Part shown: piece after piece, positions 20,697 through 30,046 of the stretch
Numbering within the stretch: the stretch's first letter is position 1
Layout of the letters: every line of letters begins with the position of its first letter
From: Enterobacter sp. kpr-6
GTDB lineage: Bacteria; Pseudomonadota; Gammaproteobacteria; Enterobacterales; Enterobacteriaceae
Direction of reading: 5' to 3'
Length of the DNA: 64,000 nt
Assembly (NCBI RefSeq): GCF_900116015.1
Contig: NZ_FOYH01000012.1
Location: 1-64,000 of the forward strand
The notes under the pieces: model-generated
The model's input: the letters and a program-made list of their open reading frames with translations, nothing else
Told to the model about the DNA's origin: nothing
Database searches by the model: none
Made by a program: the position numbers and the translations under genes

Positions 20697-21998
20697 TTAA
20701 TGGCTTCCGCAACATTTCTTATATTTTTTGCCGCTGCCGCACGGGCAGGGATCGTTGCGTCCCACGGTTTCAACCGCAGCCGGGCGAGGCTGCGGCTGGG
20801 CCAGCGCCTGCATGATGCTTCCCGCCGGGTAACCGCGTTCCAGTATGTTCTGCCACAGATTCATCGTCGGCGTAATATGGCGGAAAAAGTGCTTATAGCC
20901 TGCGCATAAATAGTTATGCCCCGGATGACCGGTAGGCGAAACGGCAAAGCGGTGTTTCGGGCAGCCGCCGTGGCATACCGGGCGGAATTCACAGCGTCGG
21001 CAGTCGGGCGTCAGGGTATCGTTCTTGGCCTGACCGAAAGCAATCGCCTGCTCGCTATTATTTAACTCGCTGATGCTGTGCTGATGAATATTGCCCAGTA
21101 AATGCTCCGGGTAGACATAGTGATCGCAGTTATAGAGATCGCCGTTGGCTTCCAGCGCAAAAGCGTGGCCGCAGGTCTGGGAATGGACGCACAGCACCGG
21201 CGGTTGGCCCGTCCAGGCAGCCAGCGCCACATCAAACATCTGCACGCTGACAAGTTCGACATCCCGACGCACCCAGATATCAAAAATCTGGTTGAGGAAT
21301 TCGCCGTACTGCCAGGCCGGCACCGTCCACGGGGCCAGCGTTGCCGCGCTTTCACCGGGCATCACCAGGTTCAGCACCGTGGAGTCTTCCGTACTCATCC
21401 GCTCCACCAGCGGGATAAACTGGATATGGCGGGAGCCTGCCGCCAGCAGAAACTCATACACCTCACGCGCGTGCCCGACATTGTGTTTGCCGACCACGGT
21501 GAGGGTATTAAAGGCCACGTTATGCGCTTTCAGCAGCGCCATCGCCGCCACGACCTTTTCGTGCGTCCCTTTCCCGGCGCGGTTCACGCGGTACTGATTA
21601 TGCAACTCAGCCGGGCCATCAATCGACAGCCCGATCAGAAAATGGTTTTCAGCGAAAAAGCGCGCCCACTCATCGTTTAACAGGATGCCGTTGGTTTGCA
21701 GGGCATGATCGATCTGCTTGCCGCCCGCGTGTTTTTCACACAGCTCCACCACCCGGCGGAAAAAGGACAGCCCCATCATGGTGGGTTCGCCGCCCTGCCA
21801 GGCGAAAGTCACCTGTGAACCCTGTTGCGCCGCGATATGCTGTTTGACGAAGGCTTCAAGCGTTTCATCCGTCATGCGCCAGTTGGTATTACGCTCGGGG
21901 TACAGCGCCTCTTTTTCGAGGTAAAAACAGTAGGTGCAATCGATATTGCACACCGACCCGGTCGGTTTAGCCATCACATGGCAGCCCATTACGGCCAT
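20697..21998 (-). CDS. Anaerobic sulfatase-maturating enzyme (radical SAM/SPASM)
   Basis: The enzyme would convert the active-site Cys of a sulfatase to formylglycine. Radical-SAM cysteines Cys17, Cys21 and Cys24 (CNIDCTYC) come right after the family N-terminus [17 protein letters not shown] cysteines for two more FeS clusters follow ([35 protein letters not shown]). The protein ends in a SEC-C zinc motif ([17 protein letters not shown]). The ATG at 21998 is chosen for its AGGA and family fit: 433 residues. It is the last gene of an operon with gntR, a CxPxR sulfatase and a PTS, so the neighbouring sulfatase is its obvious substrate. It resembles AslB/YdeM-type proteins but is not at the E. 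coli aslB position. Confidence 0.93.
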   Translation of the reverse strand: MAVMGCHVMAKPTGSVCNIDCTYCFYLEKEALYPERNTNWRMTDETLEAFVKQHIAAQQGSQVTFAWQGGEPTMMGLSFFRRVVELCEKHAGGKQIDHALQTNGILLNDEWARFFAENHFLIGLSIDGPAELHNQYRVNRAGKGTHEKVVAAMALLKAHNVAFNTLTVVGKHNVGHAREVYEFLLAAGSRHIQFIPLVERMSTEDSTVLNLVMPGESAATLAPWTVPAWQYGEFLNQIFDIWVRRDVELVSVQMFDVALAAWTGQPPVLCVHSQTCGHAFALEANGDLYNCDHYVYPEHLLGNIHQHSISELNNSEQAIAFGQAKNDTLTPDCRRCEFRPVCHGGCPKHRFAVSPTGHPGHNYLCAGYKHFFRHITPTMNLWQNILERGYPAGSIMQALAQPQPRPAAVETVGRNDPCPCGSGKKYKKCCGSH

Positions 21999-22014
21999 AT
22001 TTATAATTCCTGTG

Positions 22015-22740
22015 TCATCGGCTGTTCTCAACGATGTACTGGTAACAACTGGCCAGATGTTTGGCCACGCCGAACTCCGTCAGTTCGCCGCGATCGTTAT
22101 AGCCTTTGCGGGTTTTTACCAGCAGCGGTTCAGCGGGTGAGATATTCAGAATGTCGCAATCATCCGGGCCAGGCAGCTCTGAGGTGATCACATCCTGATA
22201 GCGTTCGATATTTTCATTACGCTGCTCAAGCATGGCGTACAGCCCGTTCTCCAGCGCGTCCAGGGTGAGATCGCCCAGCCGGGCCGTAAGCCAGATGTAG
22301 TTGACCTGCGCCGGGGATTCGTTCTGACGGAAAATCGTGCGGGTGAGCAGGAAAAGCGGCGTCGCATCATCCACGCCAAAGGCCGTGGCAATCGCCGCCG
22401 GAGGAAGAAGGCACTCCAGCTTAAGGTTATTACGCCGGATAGGTTGCTGCTGTTGACCATCGATCAGACAGACTTTGGTTTTCACGCCCTGTTTTTCAGA
22501 GGTGCTGATAACCATCGTGCCGATGCCCGCCTGACGCTTCACCAGTCCTTTCGCCGCCAGTTCTGCCAGCGCACGCCGCGCGGTGATCCGGCTTACGCCA
22601 AACAGCTCTTCAAATTCCGCTTCGGTCGGCAGGACATCATTTTTCTTCCACGCGCCGTTTTTCAGCCGGGTGAGCAGGATGTCGTAAAGCTGGGCATAGA
22701 GGGGCTTTGCGCCGCGAGAAAAATCCAGTTCTTCTTTCAT
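22015..22740 (-). CDS. GntR-family (HutC/UTRA) transcriptional regulator
   Basis: The protein has an N-terminal winged helix ([20 protein letters not shown], then [31 protein letters not shown], about residues 13-70) and a C-terminal UTRA ligand-binding domain (about 90-240), the HutC subfamily plan, which usually senses a sugar phosphate or similar small molecule. The start is uncertain: ATG at 22740 (241 residues) or an upstream GTG at 22755 adjacent to AAGGAG. It lies inside the operon between the sulfatase and maturase genes, and the likely operator is the 14-bp palindrome before the PTS gene. Autoregulation is inferred. Confidence 0.9.
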   Translation of the reverse strand: MKEELDFSRGAKPLYAQLYDILLTRLKNGAWKKNDVLPTEAEFEELFGVSRITARRALAELAAKGLVKRQAGIGTMVISTSEKQGVKTKVCLIDGQQQQPIRRNNLKLECLLPPAAIATAFGVDDATPLFLLTRTIFRQNESPAQVNYIWLTARLGDLTLDALENGLYAMLEQRNENIERYQDVITSELPGPDDCDILNISPAEPLLVKTRKGYNDRGELTEFGVAKHLASCYQYIVENSR

Positions 22741-22765
22741 TAACGTTAACTTCACACTCCTTTAC

Positions 22766-22793
22766 CCCCGGCAGGCGGTTTGCCGTGCCGGGG
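22766..22793 (-). other. Hairpin between sulfatase and gntR genes
   Basis: CCCCGGCA (22766-22773) pairs with TGCCGGGG (22786-22793), with extra inner pairing, in the 65-bp gap between two genes of one operon. Without a U run it is more likely to set relative expression or mRNA stability than to end transcription. Confidence 0.6.
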
Positions 22794-22805
22794 ATACCAT
22801 ACAAC

Positions 22806-24551
22806 CTAATCAAGCCGCATTTCTAATGCCATCTTATAATACACGCTCTGCTGTTGCTCCTCTGGTAAAGCGTTCTGGACGAAAGCCCACAAATTTTCTT
22901 CATTCCAGCCCGGATGGCAGGCACTGGTGAGGTGTTCTGCTAACGCCGCTTGTTCGGTGGTTTCCAGGTGCTGAAGTAAAGCCGCCAGCCCATAACGGAC
23001 GCGCGGCGCGTAATCTGCCAGTTCCGGTAACAGATGCGGATCGTGTCCGAGCAGCGGCGATTGCGCCTCATCCAGCCCGTAACGGGGATAAAGTTCCTCC
23101 GGGGCGTCGGAATCCAGCATTAAGCCGACTATCCCCTGACACAAGCGCCGTGCGGCCTGCTCGTCACGACTCTGGGTACGCTGCCGGGGATCGCACTCCA
23201 GGTCATACAGCCGATGCCCAAACCGATCCGCATGGCGCGTCATCACCGATTCCGCCGGCACTTTCAGCACCGGGCACCCTTTGGTGAAGGTAAATGCCGG
23301 ACGAAGCGTCGCGTTCTGCAACTCCGCAGGGGTAAAGCGCCGGTTGATGCGGGTGGGCATCAGGGTGTATTCGTACAGGCCCTCGATCTCCTGCACGATG
23401 GGCGAGCGCATATACACGTAGCGGCCATCGGTAATATTGATGTGGCAACCGTGGTAGCCAAACAGCGCGTACTCGCGCACCGGGGTGTCATCGCGCAGCG
23501 CCGGAAGGAGCGAAACGCCCTGCATATCCGCCGGTTTTTGCAGGCCGAAACTGTCAAGCAGGGTCGCCGGGATGTCGATCGTCTGCGCCAGCGCCTGCCG
23601 TGATTCCCCTGCGCCACCGTACGCCGGGTGCCACATAAAGAAGGGAATATTGGCCACTTCGTTATACAGCGGCATGATGTTTTTCCCCCACCACTCATGC
23701 TCGCCGAGTAAAAAACCGTGGTCGGTATTCACAATCAGCATCGTGTCTTTCCACAGATCGTAACGATCCATATGATCGAGCACGCGCCCGACTGCCGCGT
23801 CCACCATCGTCAGCAGCGCCATGTAGTATTTCTGGATAAGACTTTTACGCTCATCGCTTTCGGTGACGAAGTAGTACGGTGGCCAGCCGTCGAACTGCGA
23901 CGGATCTTCAATGCCGTACATTTTCAGGTACTTCTCCGGCACGAAGAACGGCTCATGCGGATCAAAACATTCCAGTTGCAGGAACCAGTTATCGCTGGCG
24001 TGGTTGGTATCAATAAAATCCAGGCCATGATTGATGGTGCGAACAAGATGGTGGTCTTCTTCATCCTGCATAAACTGCACGTTGATCTGGTGCTGCACGC
24101 GGCTGGTGATGCGGCGCTGTTTGATCTCCTCCGGCTCGCCGGATTCATAATCATAATGCGGCTTCTCCACCACCCCTTTCCACGCGTCCCCTTCCTGCCC
24201 GCGCACAAATTCATGCGTGCTATAGCGTGAGTGGTAGGTTGCCCCGCCGTCGCGCCAGTAATGCTTATGGTCGGTGACCAGATGCGTGTGCACACCGTGC
24301 TTTTTTAAGATTTCCGGCATCGAGTCATCAAACGGCTCCAGCGGCGACCAGCCCCGATGGAGAAAATTGTACCGGCCGGTATGCAGTTCACGGCGGGCGG
24401 GCATGCACGGCATACTGCCGACGTAGAAATTATCAAAGCGTACCGTGCGTTCTTTCAGGCGTTGAAAATTCGGCGTAATCGCCCGGTCGCTGCCATAGGC
24501 AGACAACAGGTGTTTATTCAGCGAATCAAACATCAACATAATGGCTTTCAT
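22806..24551 (-). CDS. Type I sulfatase, cytoplasmic (formylglycine-dependent)
   Basis: This 581-residue protein of the alkaline phosphatase/sulfatase superfamily would hydrolyse a sulfate ester. The sulfatase signature C-x-P-x-R-x4-T-G is complete (Cys49, Pro51, Arg53, Thr58-Gly59 in CMPARRELHTGR), with Cys49 the residue to be converted to formylglycine. Metal and catalytic residues continue in NTDHGFLLGEHEWWGK (about 275-290). The N-terminus is MKAIMLMFDSLNKH, beginning directly with the first beta-strand, so there is no signal peptide and the enzyme should be cytoplasmic. Most characterised enteric sulfatases are exported. The gene begins 24 bp after the PTS gene. Substrate unknown; a sulfated sugar phosphate is inferred from context. 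Confidence 0.9.
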   Translation of the reverse strand: MKAIMLMFDSLNKHLLSAYGSDRAITPNFQRLKERTVRFDNFYVGSMPCMPARRELHTGRYNFLHRGWSPLEPFDDSMPEILKKHGVHTHLVTDHKHYWRDGGATYHSRYSTHEFVRGQEGDAWKGVVEKPHYDYESGEPEEIKQRRITSRVQHQINVQFMQDEEDHHLVRTINHGLDFIDTNHASDNWFLQLECFDPHEPFFVPEKYLKMYGIEDPSQFDGWPPYYFVTESDERKSLIQKYYMALLTMVDAAVGRVLDHMDRYDLWKDTMLIVNTDHGFLLGEHEWWGKNIMPLYNEVANIPFFMWHPAYGGAGESRQALAQTIDIPATLLDSFGLQKPADMQGVSLLPALRDDTPVREYALFGYHGCHINITDGRYVYMRSPIVQEIEGLYEYTLMPTRINRRFTPAELQNATLRPAFTFTKGCPVLKVPAESVMTRHADRFGHRLYDLECDPRQRTQSRDEQAARRLCQGIVGLMLDSDAPEELYPRYGLDEAQSPLLGHDPHLLPELADYAPRVRYGLAALLQHLETTEQAALAEHLTSACHPGWNEENLWAFVQNALPEEQQQSVYYKMALEMRLD

Positions 24552-24575
24552 TTTTAACTCCTTGTTTTCTTTCCG

Positions 24576-25979
24576 TCACGCCGTCTCTTTGTCGTAACCG
24601 CGTAACTTGCCGACCACCCAGGTCAGCGTAAACGCAGCGGCGCATCCCACCAGCCACGAAATGATGTATTGCAGATATTTGCCGTCGGCAATCAACGGCA
24701 GCGCCGATAACCCCGCCGCGCCCACGCCATTGGTGGAAACGCCGAGCAAGACCACCATCACGCCACCAAATCCGGCCCCAATCGACCCGGTGATAAAGGC
24801 AAAACCAGCGGGAATGTTGACGCCAAAAATCGTCGGTTCGCCAACGGCGAGAATGGAAGTCGGGATCGCGCCACGAGCGATTTTTTTCATCACCGGGTCG
24901 CGGGTGAGCAGCAGAACGGCGGTTGCCGCCCCGACCATCCCGGCGTTCGACATGATTTGAATAGCAAATAGCGGCGCATGGCCGGTGGCGTTAATCATCT
25001 CAAGGTGAATGGGGAACAGGCCGTGGTGCAAACCTAATGAAATCAAAAACGGGAACAGCGCGGATAACACAAAGCCTGCCGCAATCCCGCCGTTGGAGAG
25101 CAGTCCGTTCAGCCCGTGCAGAATGCCGTTCGACACGACCCCGGCGGCAGGCATAATCACCAGCAGCAAGGCGCAGGCCATTACCAGCAGCACGATGGTC
25201 GGCGTCAGTACAACGTCCAGCACATCGGGGATAATTCTGCGCACCTGTTTTTCCAGCAGGCACATCAGCCAGACGCACAGGATCACGCCAATCAACCCGC
25301 CCTGACCGGGCGTCAGGCCCAGCAGAGGTAGCTGCGGAGCGATGGTTACCGCGCCCAGCAAACCGCCGAGGATCATATTGCCTTCAAACTCTTTCGCGGC
25401 CGTAACGCCGGTGTAGATCGCCAGGAAGCTAAACAGCGCTTTCGAAATAATATCCAGGAACTGACTGACGCCGAGCAGGTGCCGCTGATCGAGCACGACC
25501 TGGGTGGGCGATAAATCTCCGGCGGCGGCAATCTGGTGCGTCAGCGCCCAGGACGCCGCCGAATTGACCAGCACATTGTTCAGCCCCATCAGGATGCCCG
25601 CGGCGATCAGCGCAGGCAGGATCGGCACAAAAATATTGGCGATATGTTTGAGGACAATTTTGGTGCGGGTCTGCTTTTTGGCTTTTTCCCGTGCGAGCCG
25701 CGCCTTCTCTTCAACGTTACTCGTTGCACCCTGGCCTTTGAGCATCGCGTTAATGACATCCGCGACTTTTGAGGATTTCCCCGGCCCGACGATCACCTGA
25801 AGGGTGTCATCTTCCACTACGCCAAGCACCCCGTCGATGGCTTTCAGCGCCGGGATATCGACCTGCGAACCGTCAGCAATCGTCGCCCGTACCCGGGTCA
25901 TGCAGTTGGTGACATGAATAAAATTGTCCAGGCCGCCGCAGTGTTCAACAATGGCACGTCCCACGTTTTCGTAGTTCAT
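24576..25979 (-). CDS. PTS EIIBC sugar transporter (glucose-glucoside family)
   Basis: The 467-residue protein joins an EIIB domain (1 to about 85; phosphorylated Cys26 in HVTNCMTRVR) to an EIIC membrane domain with about ten hydrophobic segments (about 115-460). The EIIC catalytic region is ILAVGEPTIFGVN near 385, and the long LGLHHGLFPIHLEMI loop is present. There is no EIIA domain, so EIIA-Glc (Crr) or another general EIIA must supply phosphate, as for MurP, TreB and related permeases. The ATG at 25979 has AAGGATC before it; an upstream ATG at 26006 would lie inside the operator region. It is the first gene of the PTS-sulfatase-gntR-maturase operon. The sugar is not identifiable from sequence. 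Confidence 0.92.
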   Translation of the reverse strand: MNYENVGRAIVEHCGGLDNFIHVTNCMTRVRATIADGSQVDIPALKAIDGVLGVVEDDTLQVIVGPGKSSKVADVINAMLKGQGATSNVEEKARLAREKAKKQTRTKIVLKHIANIFVPILPALIAAGILMGLNNVLVNSAASWALTHQIAAAGDLSPTQVVLDQRHLLGVSQFLDIISKALFSFLAIYTGVTAAKEFEGNMILGGLLGAVTIAPQLPLLGLTPGQGGLIGVILCVWLMCLLEKQVRRIIPDVLDVVLTPTIVLLVMACALLLVIMPAAGVVSNGILHGLNGLLSNGGIAAGFVLSALFPFLISLGLHHGLFPIHLEMINATGHAPLFAIQIMSNAGMVGAATAVLLLTRDPVMKKIARGAIPTSILAVGEPTIFGVNIPAGFAFITGSIGAGFGGVMVVLLGVSTNGVGAAGLSALPLIADGKYLQYIISWLVGCAAAFTLTWVVGKLRGYDKETA

Positions 25980-26005
25980 ACAGAGATCCTTTATTATGAT
26001 GTGCA

Positions 26006-26019
26006 ATTGTTATAACAAT
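26006..26019. promoter_or_regulatory. Probable GntR operator palindrome
   Basis: ATTGTTATAACAAT is a perfect 14-bp palindrome 27 bp upstream of the PTS start codon. HutC-type GntR proteins bind palindromes with TTGT and ACAA arms, so this is the best operator candidate for the regulator in the operon. Assignment is inference. Confidence 0.6.
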
Positions 26020-26095
26020 ATAATGATAATACTTTTGCGGTGAGAGTCACAGAAGTGGTGAAAGGTGGGTAATTTTAAGGTGGACAGGAAATAGA

Positions 26096-26270
26096 CCCTC
26101 ACCCCGGCCCTCCCCCTAAGGGAGAGGGGGAAAGGCAAGTCCGCGCTCGGGCGATCCCCTCTCCCTGAGGGAGAGGGGGAAAGGCAAGTCCGCGCTCGGG
26201 CGATCCCCTCTCCCTGAGGGAGAGGGAGGTTTTAGTCCCCTCTCCCTCAGGGAGAGGGTTAGGGTGAGGG
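26096..26270 (+). repeat. Palindromic intergenic repeat, copy B
   Basis: Same family as 7751-7898, with four hairpin units. Two identical spacers of the type GGCAAGTCCGCGCTCGGGCG separate the first three (unit length 49 bp), and a short joiner containing GGTTTTAGT precedes the last. It ends with GGGTTAGGGTGAGGG, 7 bp from the stop of the metallo-hydrolase gene (26278). The identity of the two spacers suggests recent tandem duplication. Confidence 0.85.
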
Positions 26271-26277
26271 TGAACAA

Positions 26278-27318
26278 TCAGGAAGGGCAGACAATCGCAC
26301 AGCCTAATTCCTGCTGCCAGCGGGCCACGTCGTCTATCGGCGTAAACAGCGGAGTCAGCGCCTTACATCCCAGCATCAATACCAGGCGTTGCAGGCACTG
26401 GCGCGTCGGGTGCACATTCCAGCGGCAAAAATCGACTTCTCCGGCCTGCCACTGCTGGCGTGCGAGCTGGTTCATATGGCCGGTAAACAGCGTGCGATGG
26501 TGAAAATCAGACCGTGCCCGCAACGCACCCGCCACCCCACTTTGCCCGTCTGGATCGGCGGCCAGTACCAGTAAGGCATCCGGCGTAAACGGCGGCAATT
26601 GCTGGCACAGACTGCGTAATGCGGGTTGAATAGCGGCATGCAGGCTGCCGTCATTTGCTTCCGCCATCGCCTCCAGCACCACCCGACAGTCATCGTCCAT
26701 TGCCATCCGCACATTGCCCGCCAGCATCTGACATAAAGCGATCTCTACCGCACGACCCGACGGTGGCACCGGACAGAGCGTCGGCTGGCGCAGGTGTGCG
26801 GAGAAAGCAGCCCACTGCTGGCGCTGTGACACCTCATATAATCCATAGGAAGCATCGATCAGCGCAATGTCCGCGCGCGGCGGTGGATCGAAGCGAAACA
26901 GTGCCGACTCAAGACTAATATCCCCGCTATAAAACAGGCCGCCGGGCACATCAAGATGGAACCAGACGCCGCCCCAGGCGTGACCGCAACTGCCGGTGGT
27001 GACGGTGATATCACCAAGGCGGAACTGGTCGCGCACGGCGATAATCTGCACATTGCGCCCGGCGGGTAAGGCGCGGGCGGTAACGGCGCTACAGTAAACC
27101 GGGATGTGCCGCGGCAAACGGGAAAGCCCGGCGATGTGATCGACATGATCGTGACTGAGCAGCACCGCATCAATATTGTCCGGCACGGGCCACTCTTCGC
27201 TTTCCGGTTCGAGCGCGCCTCCGGCGTCGAGCAAAATACGCTGCGTCGGCGTGGTCAATAAAATGGCGGCAGGCGCTTTATGATGCAGGCCGCTTAAAAT
27301 CTCAATGCGAAAGCTCAC
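26278..27318 (-). CDS. Metallo-beta-lactamase-fold hydrolase in an ABC importer operon
   Basis: The 346-residue protein has the MBL metal motif SHDHVDH (His56, His58, Asp60, His61), a later GSCGHAWGG His ligand (near 112) and YSGDIS (Asp near 132), so the first 200 residues form a complete di-metal MBL core. The rest (about 200-346) is a helical extension I do not recognise. MBL proteins include phosphodiesterases such as PhnP, lactonases and thioesterases; which applies cannot be told. Its ATG overlaps the ATPase gene stop by 4 bp, so it is made together with the importer and probably acts on the imported compound. It is the last gene of the four-gene operon. Confidence 0.85.
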   Translation of the reverse strand: MSFRIEILSGLHHKAPAAILLTTPTQRILLDAGGALEPESEEWPVPDNIDAVLLSHDHVDHIAGLSRLPRHIPVYCSAVTARALPAGRNVQIIAVRDQFRLGDITVTTGSCGHAWGGVWFHLDVPGGLFYSGDISLESALFRFDPPPRADIALIDASYGLYEVSQRQQWAAFSAHLRQPTLCPVPPSGRAVEIALCQMLAGNVRMAMDDDCRVVLEAMAEANDGSLHAAIQPALRSLCQQLPPFTPDALLVLAADPDGQSGVAGALRARSDFHHRTLFTGHMNQLARQQWQAGEVDFCRWNVHPTRQCLQRLVLMLGCKALTPLFTPIDDVARWQQELGCAIVCPS

Positions 27319-28343
27319 GCGGCCTCCAGACGCCAGCCCTGATGCAGGCGTACCGCCACCGATGCCTGCTCATGAAAAGGCGCATGATGAAATGCAGTCA
27401 GTTGCTGCCCGTCGGCCAGCCGCAGCGCCAGAAGATAGCGTTCGCCCTGATAAATACAGCTCTCCACCTGCGCACGCAGGCCATCATTGCCCACTTCCAC
27501 ATGTTCCGGGCGCACCAGAACCTGCTGACGTGGCCCCCCGGTCGCCACACCTAATCCCCGGTGCAGTTCGCCGCCGTTCAGGTGCCGCTCCCCGGCGTGG
27601 CCCGCCAGTTCCAGCACGCTACCTTTGCCGATAAATCTCGCCACCCACGCGCTTTGCGGATGCTGATACAGCGCCTGCGGTGAACCCCATTGCATCAGTT
27701 CACCCTTGTGCATTACCGCGATGTGGCTTGCCAGTGCCATCGCTTCGGCCTGATCGTGAGTGACGTAAACAAAGGTCGCTCCGGTGCGGCGGTGAAACTC
27801 ACGGAAGGTCTGCTCCATGGTGGCGCGCAGATGTCGGTCGAGGTTTGCCAGCGGCTCATCAAGCAACACCACCTGCGGCTCCGACACCAGACAGCGCGCC
27901 AGCGCCACCCGCTGACGCTGCCCGCCGCTGAGTTCCTGCGGCGATCGATCGGCATACGCGCCCAGCTCGACGACCTCCAGCGCATCCATCACCTGCTTCT
28001 GCCGCGCCGCGCCGTTGACCTTTTTCAGCTTCAGCGGATAGCCCACGTTTTCAGCGACCGTCATGTGCGGCCAGAGGGCGTAGGACTGAAAAACCATCCC
28101 CATATTGCGCACTTCCGGCGGCAGATGGGTTTTCTCATCCGCCAGCAGACGGTCGCCCAGCCAAAGCTTGCCGTGGCTTAAATGCTCCAGTCCGGCCAGA
28201 ATGCGCAGCGTAGTGGTCTTGCCGCAGCCGCTCGGCCCAAGCAACGCGGTGAACGCGCCTTGCGGAATGGTCAGCGTTAAATCGCGTACGACGGCGTGAT
28301 CGCCAAAGGCTTTATTCAGCCGCTCCAGTTTCAGTTCTGCCAC
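27315..28343 (-). CDS. ABC transporter ATP-binding protein (Fbp/Afu/Pot-like)
   Basis: This 342-residue ATPase energises the adjacent importer. Walker A GPSGCGKTT (about 36-44), Q-loop FQSYALWPH (about 84), signature LSGGQRQRVALARCL (about 137), Walker B VVLLDEPLANLD (about 158) and the switch His in YVTHDQAEAMALA are all present. A TOBE-type C-terminal domain follows from about 240. The family (FbpC, AfuC, PotA, PhnT) moves ferric iron, sugar phosphates, phosphonates or polyamines, so the ATPase alone does not give the substrate. It overlaps the permease gene by 13 bp and the hydrolase gene by 4 bp. Confidence 0.95.
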   Translation of the reverse strand: MAELKLERLNKAFGDHAVVRDLTLTIPQGAFTALLGPSGCGKTTTLRILAGLEHLSHGKLWLGDRLLADEKTHLPPEVRNMGMVFQSYALWPHMTVAENVGYPLKLKKVNGAARQKQVMDALEVVELGAYADRSPQELSGGQRQRVALARCLVSEPQVVLLDEPLANLDRHLRATMEQTFREFHRRTGATFVYVTHDQAEAMALASHIAVMHKGELMQWGSPQALYQHPQSAWVARFIGKGSVLELAGHAGERHLNGGELHRGLGVATGGPRQQVLVRPEHVEVGNDGLRAQVESCIYQGERYLLALRLADGQQLTAFHHAPFHEQASVAVRLHQGWRLEAA

Positions 28344-30043
28344 GGAATCACTCCCTTCGGAAGAAAACGGCCCAGGCCGCTTAACAGCAGCATTACCACC
28401 GCCACCAGTGCCACCACCAGTACGGATACCGCCGAGGCCAGCACTTTGTTACCGCTTTCGTCGAGATTGAAAATCACCACGCCAATGGTTTCTTTACCCG
28501 CGCTCCATAACAGCGCCGAGACGGTCAGTTCGTTCACCGCCGTCAGAAATACCAGCAGCGCACCGGCAAAGGCGGCAGGTGCAAGCAGGGGCAGCACGAT
28601 GTGACGCAAGCGCTGGGAAAAGTTCGCCCCCGCCAGGCTCGCGGCCTCCTCCATCGCCGGGTCAAGCTGCAACATGCTGTTATGCACTGGCTTTAAACAC
28701 ACGGTCAAAAACCGCGCCAGATAGGCGATAAAAATGATGGTCAGCGTCCCGCTGAGGCTGACTTCAAGCAGCGGCAGCGGACGCGAGAACAGCAAAATAA
28801 TAGCAATCGCCAGCACCACGCCCGGCAGGGTGTAGGGAATATCAATGGCGTTTTGCAGCCAGCGCAGCGGACGGCTGGCATAGCGCACCAGCAACCATGC
28901 CAGCGGCAGAGAAAGCAGCATCAGCACCAGCGCGGCAGAGACCGACAGCACCATGCTATTGGTGAGCGCCCGCCAGGTGGCGCTTTCGCTGTCGAACATC
29001 GACTGCCAGGCGGCGAAAGTCAGCGTTTTTGCATTCAGCGGCACGCCCAGCGTGGGGACTAATGAAGTGGCGATCAGCGCCAGCAACGGCAGCACGAGGA
29101 TGGCGAACAGCACCCCGCCGAGCAGCACTTCTGTCGCCAGTCGCCATTTGCCGAGCTGAAAATCAAGCGCCCGTCCCGCCATGCCGATCAGCGGCAGGGC
29201 ATGACGCCGCTGCATCACGCCCTGCAATGAGACGATGCCAATCGCCAGCACACCCATCAGCACCGAGAGGGCTGCGACATCACTGAGCATCGACGGACCG
29301 AAGCTGGAGAGCGTCTGGTAAATCTGAATGGGCAAGACGAAGTAAGAGACGGGAATGCCGAGCATCGCCGGGATGCCAAAGTTCCCCAGCGCCGAGACAA
29401 ATGCGATGGCGGCCCCTGCCCACAATGCAGTGCGGCACAGCGGCAGCACGATGTCGAAAAACACCCGCCACAGTGAGGCCCCGTTCAGGCGCGCCGCTTC
29501 AATTTGCTCTTTCGGTAAACAGTGCAACTGCGTGCGCAGCGCCAGGAACACCAGCGGCGCGTGTTGAACGCCGAGCAATAGCGCGATGCCCTCGGCGGAA
29601 TAGAGCGGATTAGGGCTACCGAACGACGGGGCCAGCCCGATACTGTTAAGCAGAATGCTGCCCGGCCCGAAAAGCTGAAGCCAGCTCAGCGCCGTTACCT
29701 GCGGCGGGATCATCATCGGCAGCATAAACAGAAATACCCACATCTGTTTCATGCGGATGTTGGTCAAACCCAGGCAAAAGGCGAACACGCTGCCCAGGAT
29801 CAGGGAGAGGAGGGTCCCAAGTCCGCTGGTATAGAAGCTATGGTACAGCGCGGTCCAGGTGGAGGAACTGCTGAGCACTCGCCATAAACTGCTACTCCCG
29901 CCCTCTCGCCAGTCCAGCAATGCGGTGACCAGCAGGCGCAGGCTGGGGAGCAGGGAAAGGAGCGCCACAATACACAACAACACCCACAGCAACCCTTTCG
30001 GCGGGCCGCTGCTGGTGGCGTGACGAAGCGTCATGATGCTCAT
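28331..30043 (-). CDS. ABC transporter fused permease (FbpB-like)
   Basis: The 570-residue protein contains two BPD_transp_1 permease units in one chain, about twelve membrane segments. Each half has an EAA-type ATPase contact loop: QIEAARLNGASLWRVFFDIVLP (about 180-201) and MEEAASLAGANFSQRLRHIVLP (second half). Fused permeases are characteristic of the ferric-iron/AfuB/PhnUV-like group. It lies 3 bp after the binding-protein gene and overlaps the ATPase gene, so the four genes form one tight operon. Confidence 0.94.
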   Translation of the reverse strand: MSIMTLRHATSSGPPKGLLWVLLCIVALLSLLPSLRLLVTALLDWREGGSSSLWRVLSSSSTWTALYHSFYTSGLGTLLSLILGSVFAFCLGLTNIRMKQMWVFLFMLPMMIPPQVTALSWLQLFGPGSILLNSIGLAPSFGSPNPLYSAEGIALLLGVQHAPLVFLALRTQLHCLPKEQIEAARLNGASLWRVFFDIVLPLCRTALWAGAAIAFVSALGNFGIPAMLGIPVSYFVLPIQIYQTLSSFGPSMLSDVAALSVLMGVLAIGIVSLQGVMQRRHALPLIGMAGRALDFQLGKWRLATEVLLGGVLFAILVLPLLALIATSLVPTLGVPLNAKTLTFAAWQSMFDSESATWRALTNSMVLSVSAALVLMLLSLPLAWLLVRYASRPLRWLQNAIDIPYTLPGVVLAIAIILLFSRPLPLLEVSLSGTLTIIFIAYLARFLTVCLKPVHNSMLQLDPAMEEAASLAGANFSQRLRHIVLPLLAPAAFAGALLVFLTAVNELTVSALLWSAGKETIGVVIFNLDESGNKVLASAVSVLVVALVAVVMLLLSGLGRFLPKGVIPWQN

Positions 30044-30046
30044 CGG

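Noticed and set aside
20697-24551. Calling the sulfatase and maturase aslA and aslB
   Set aside because: The sulfatase lacks a signal peptide, has a different N-terminus and lies with a PTS at another locus, so orthology is not supported.
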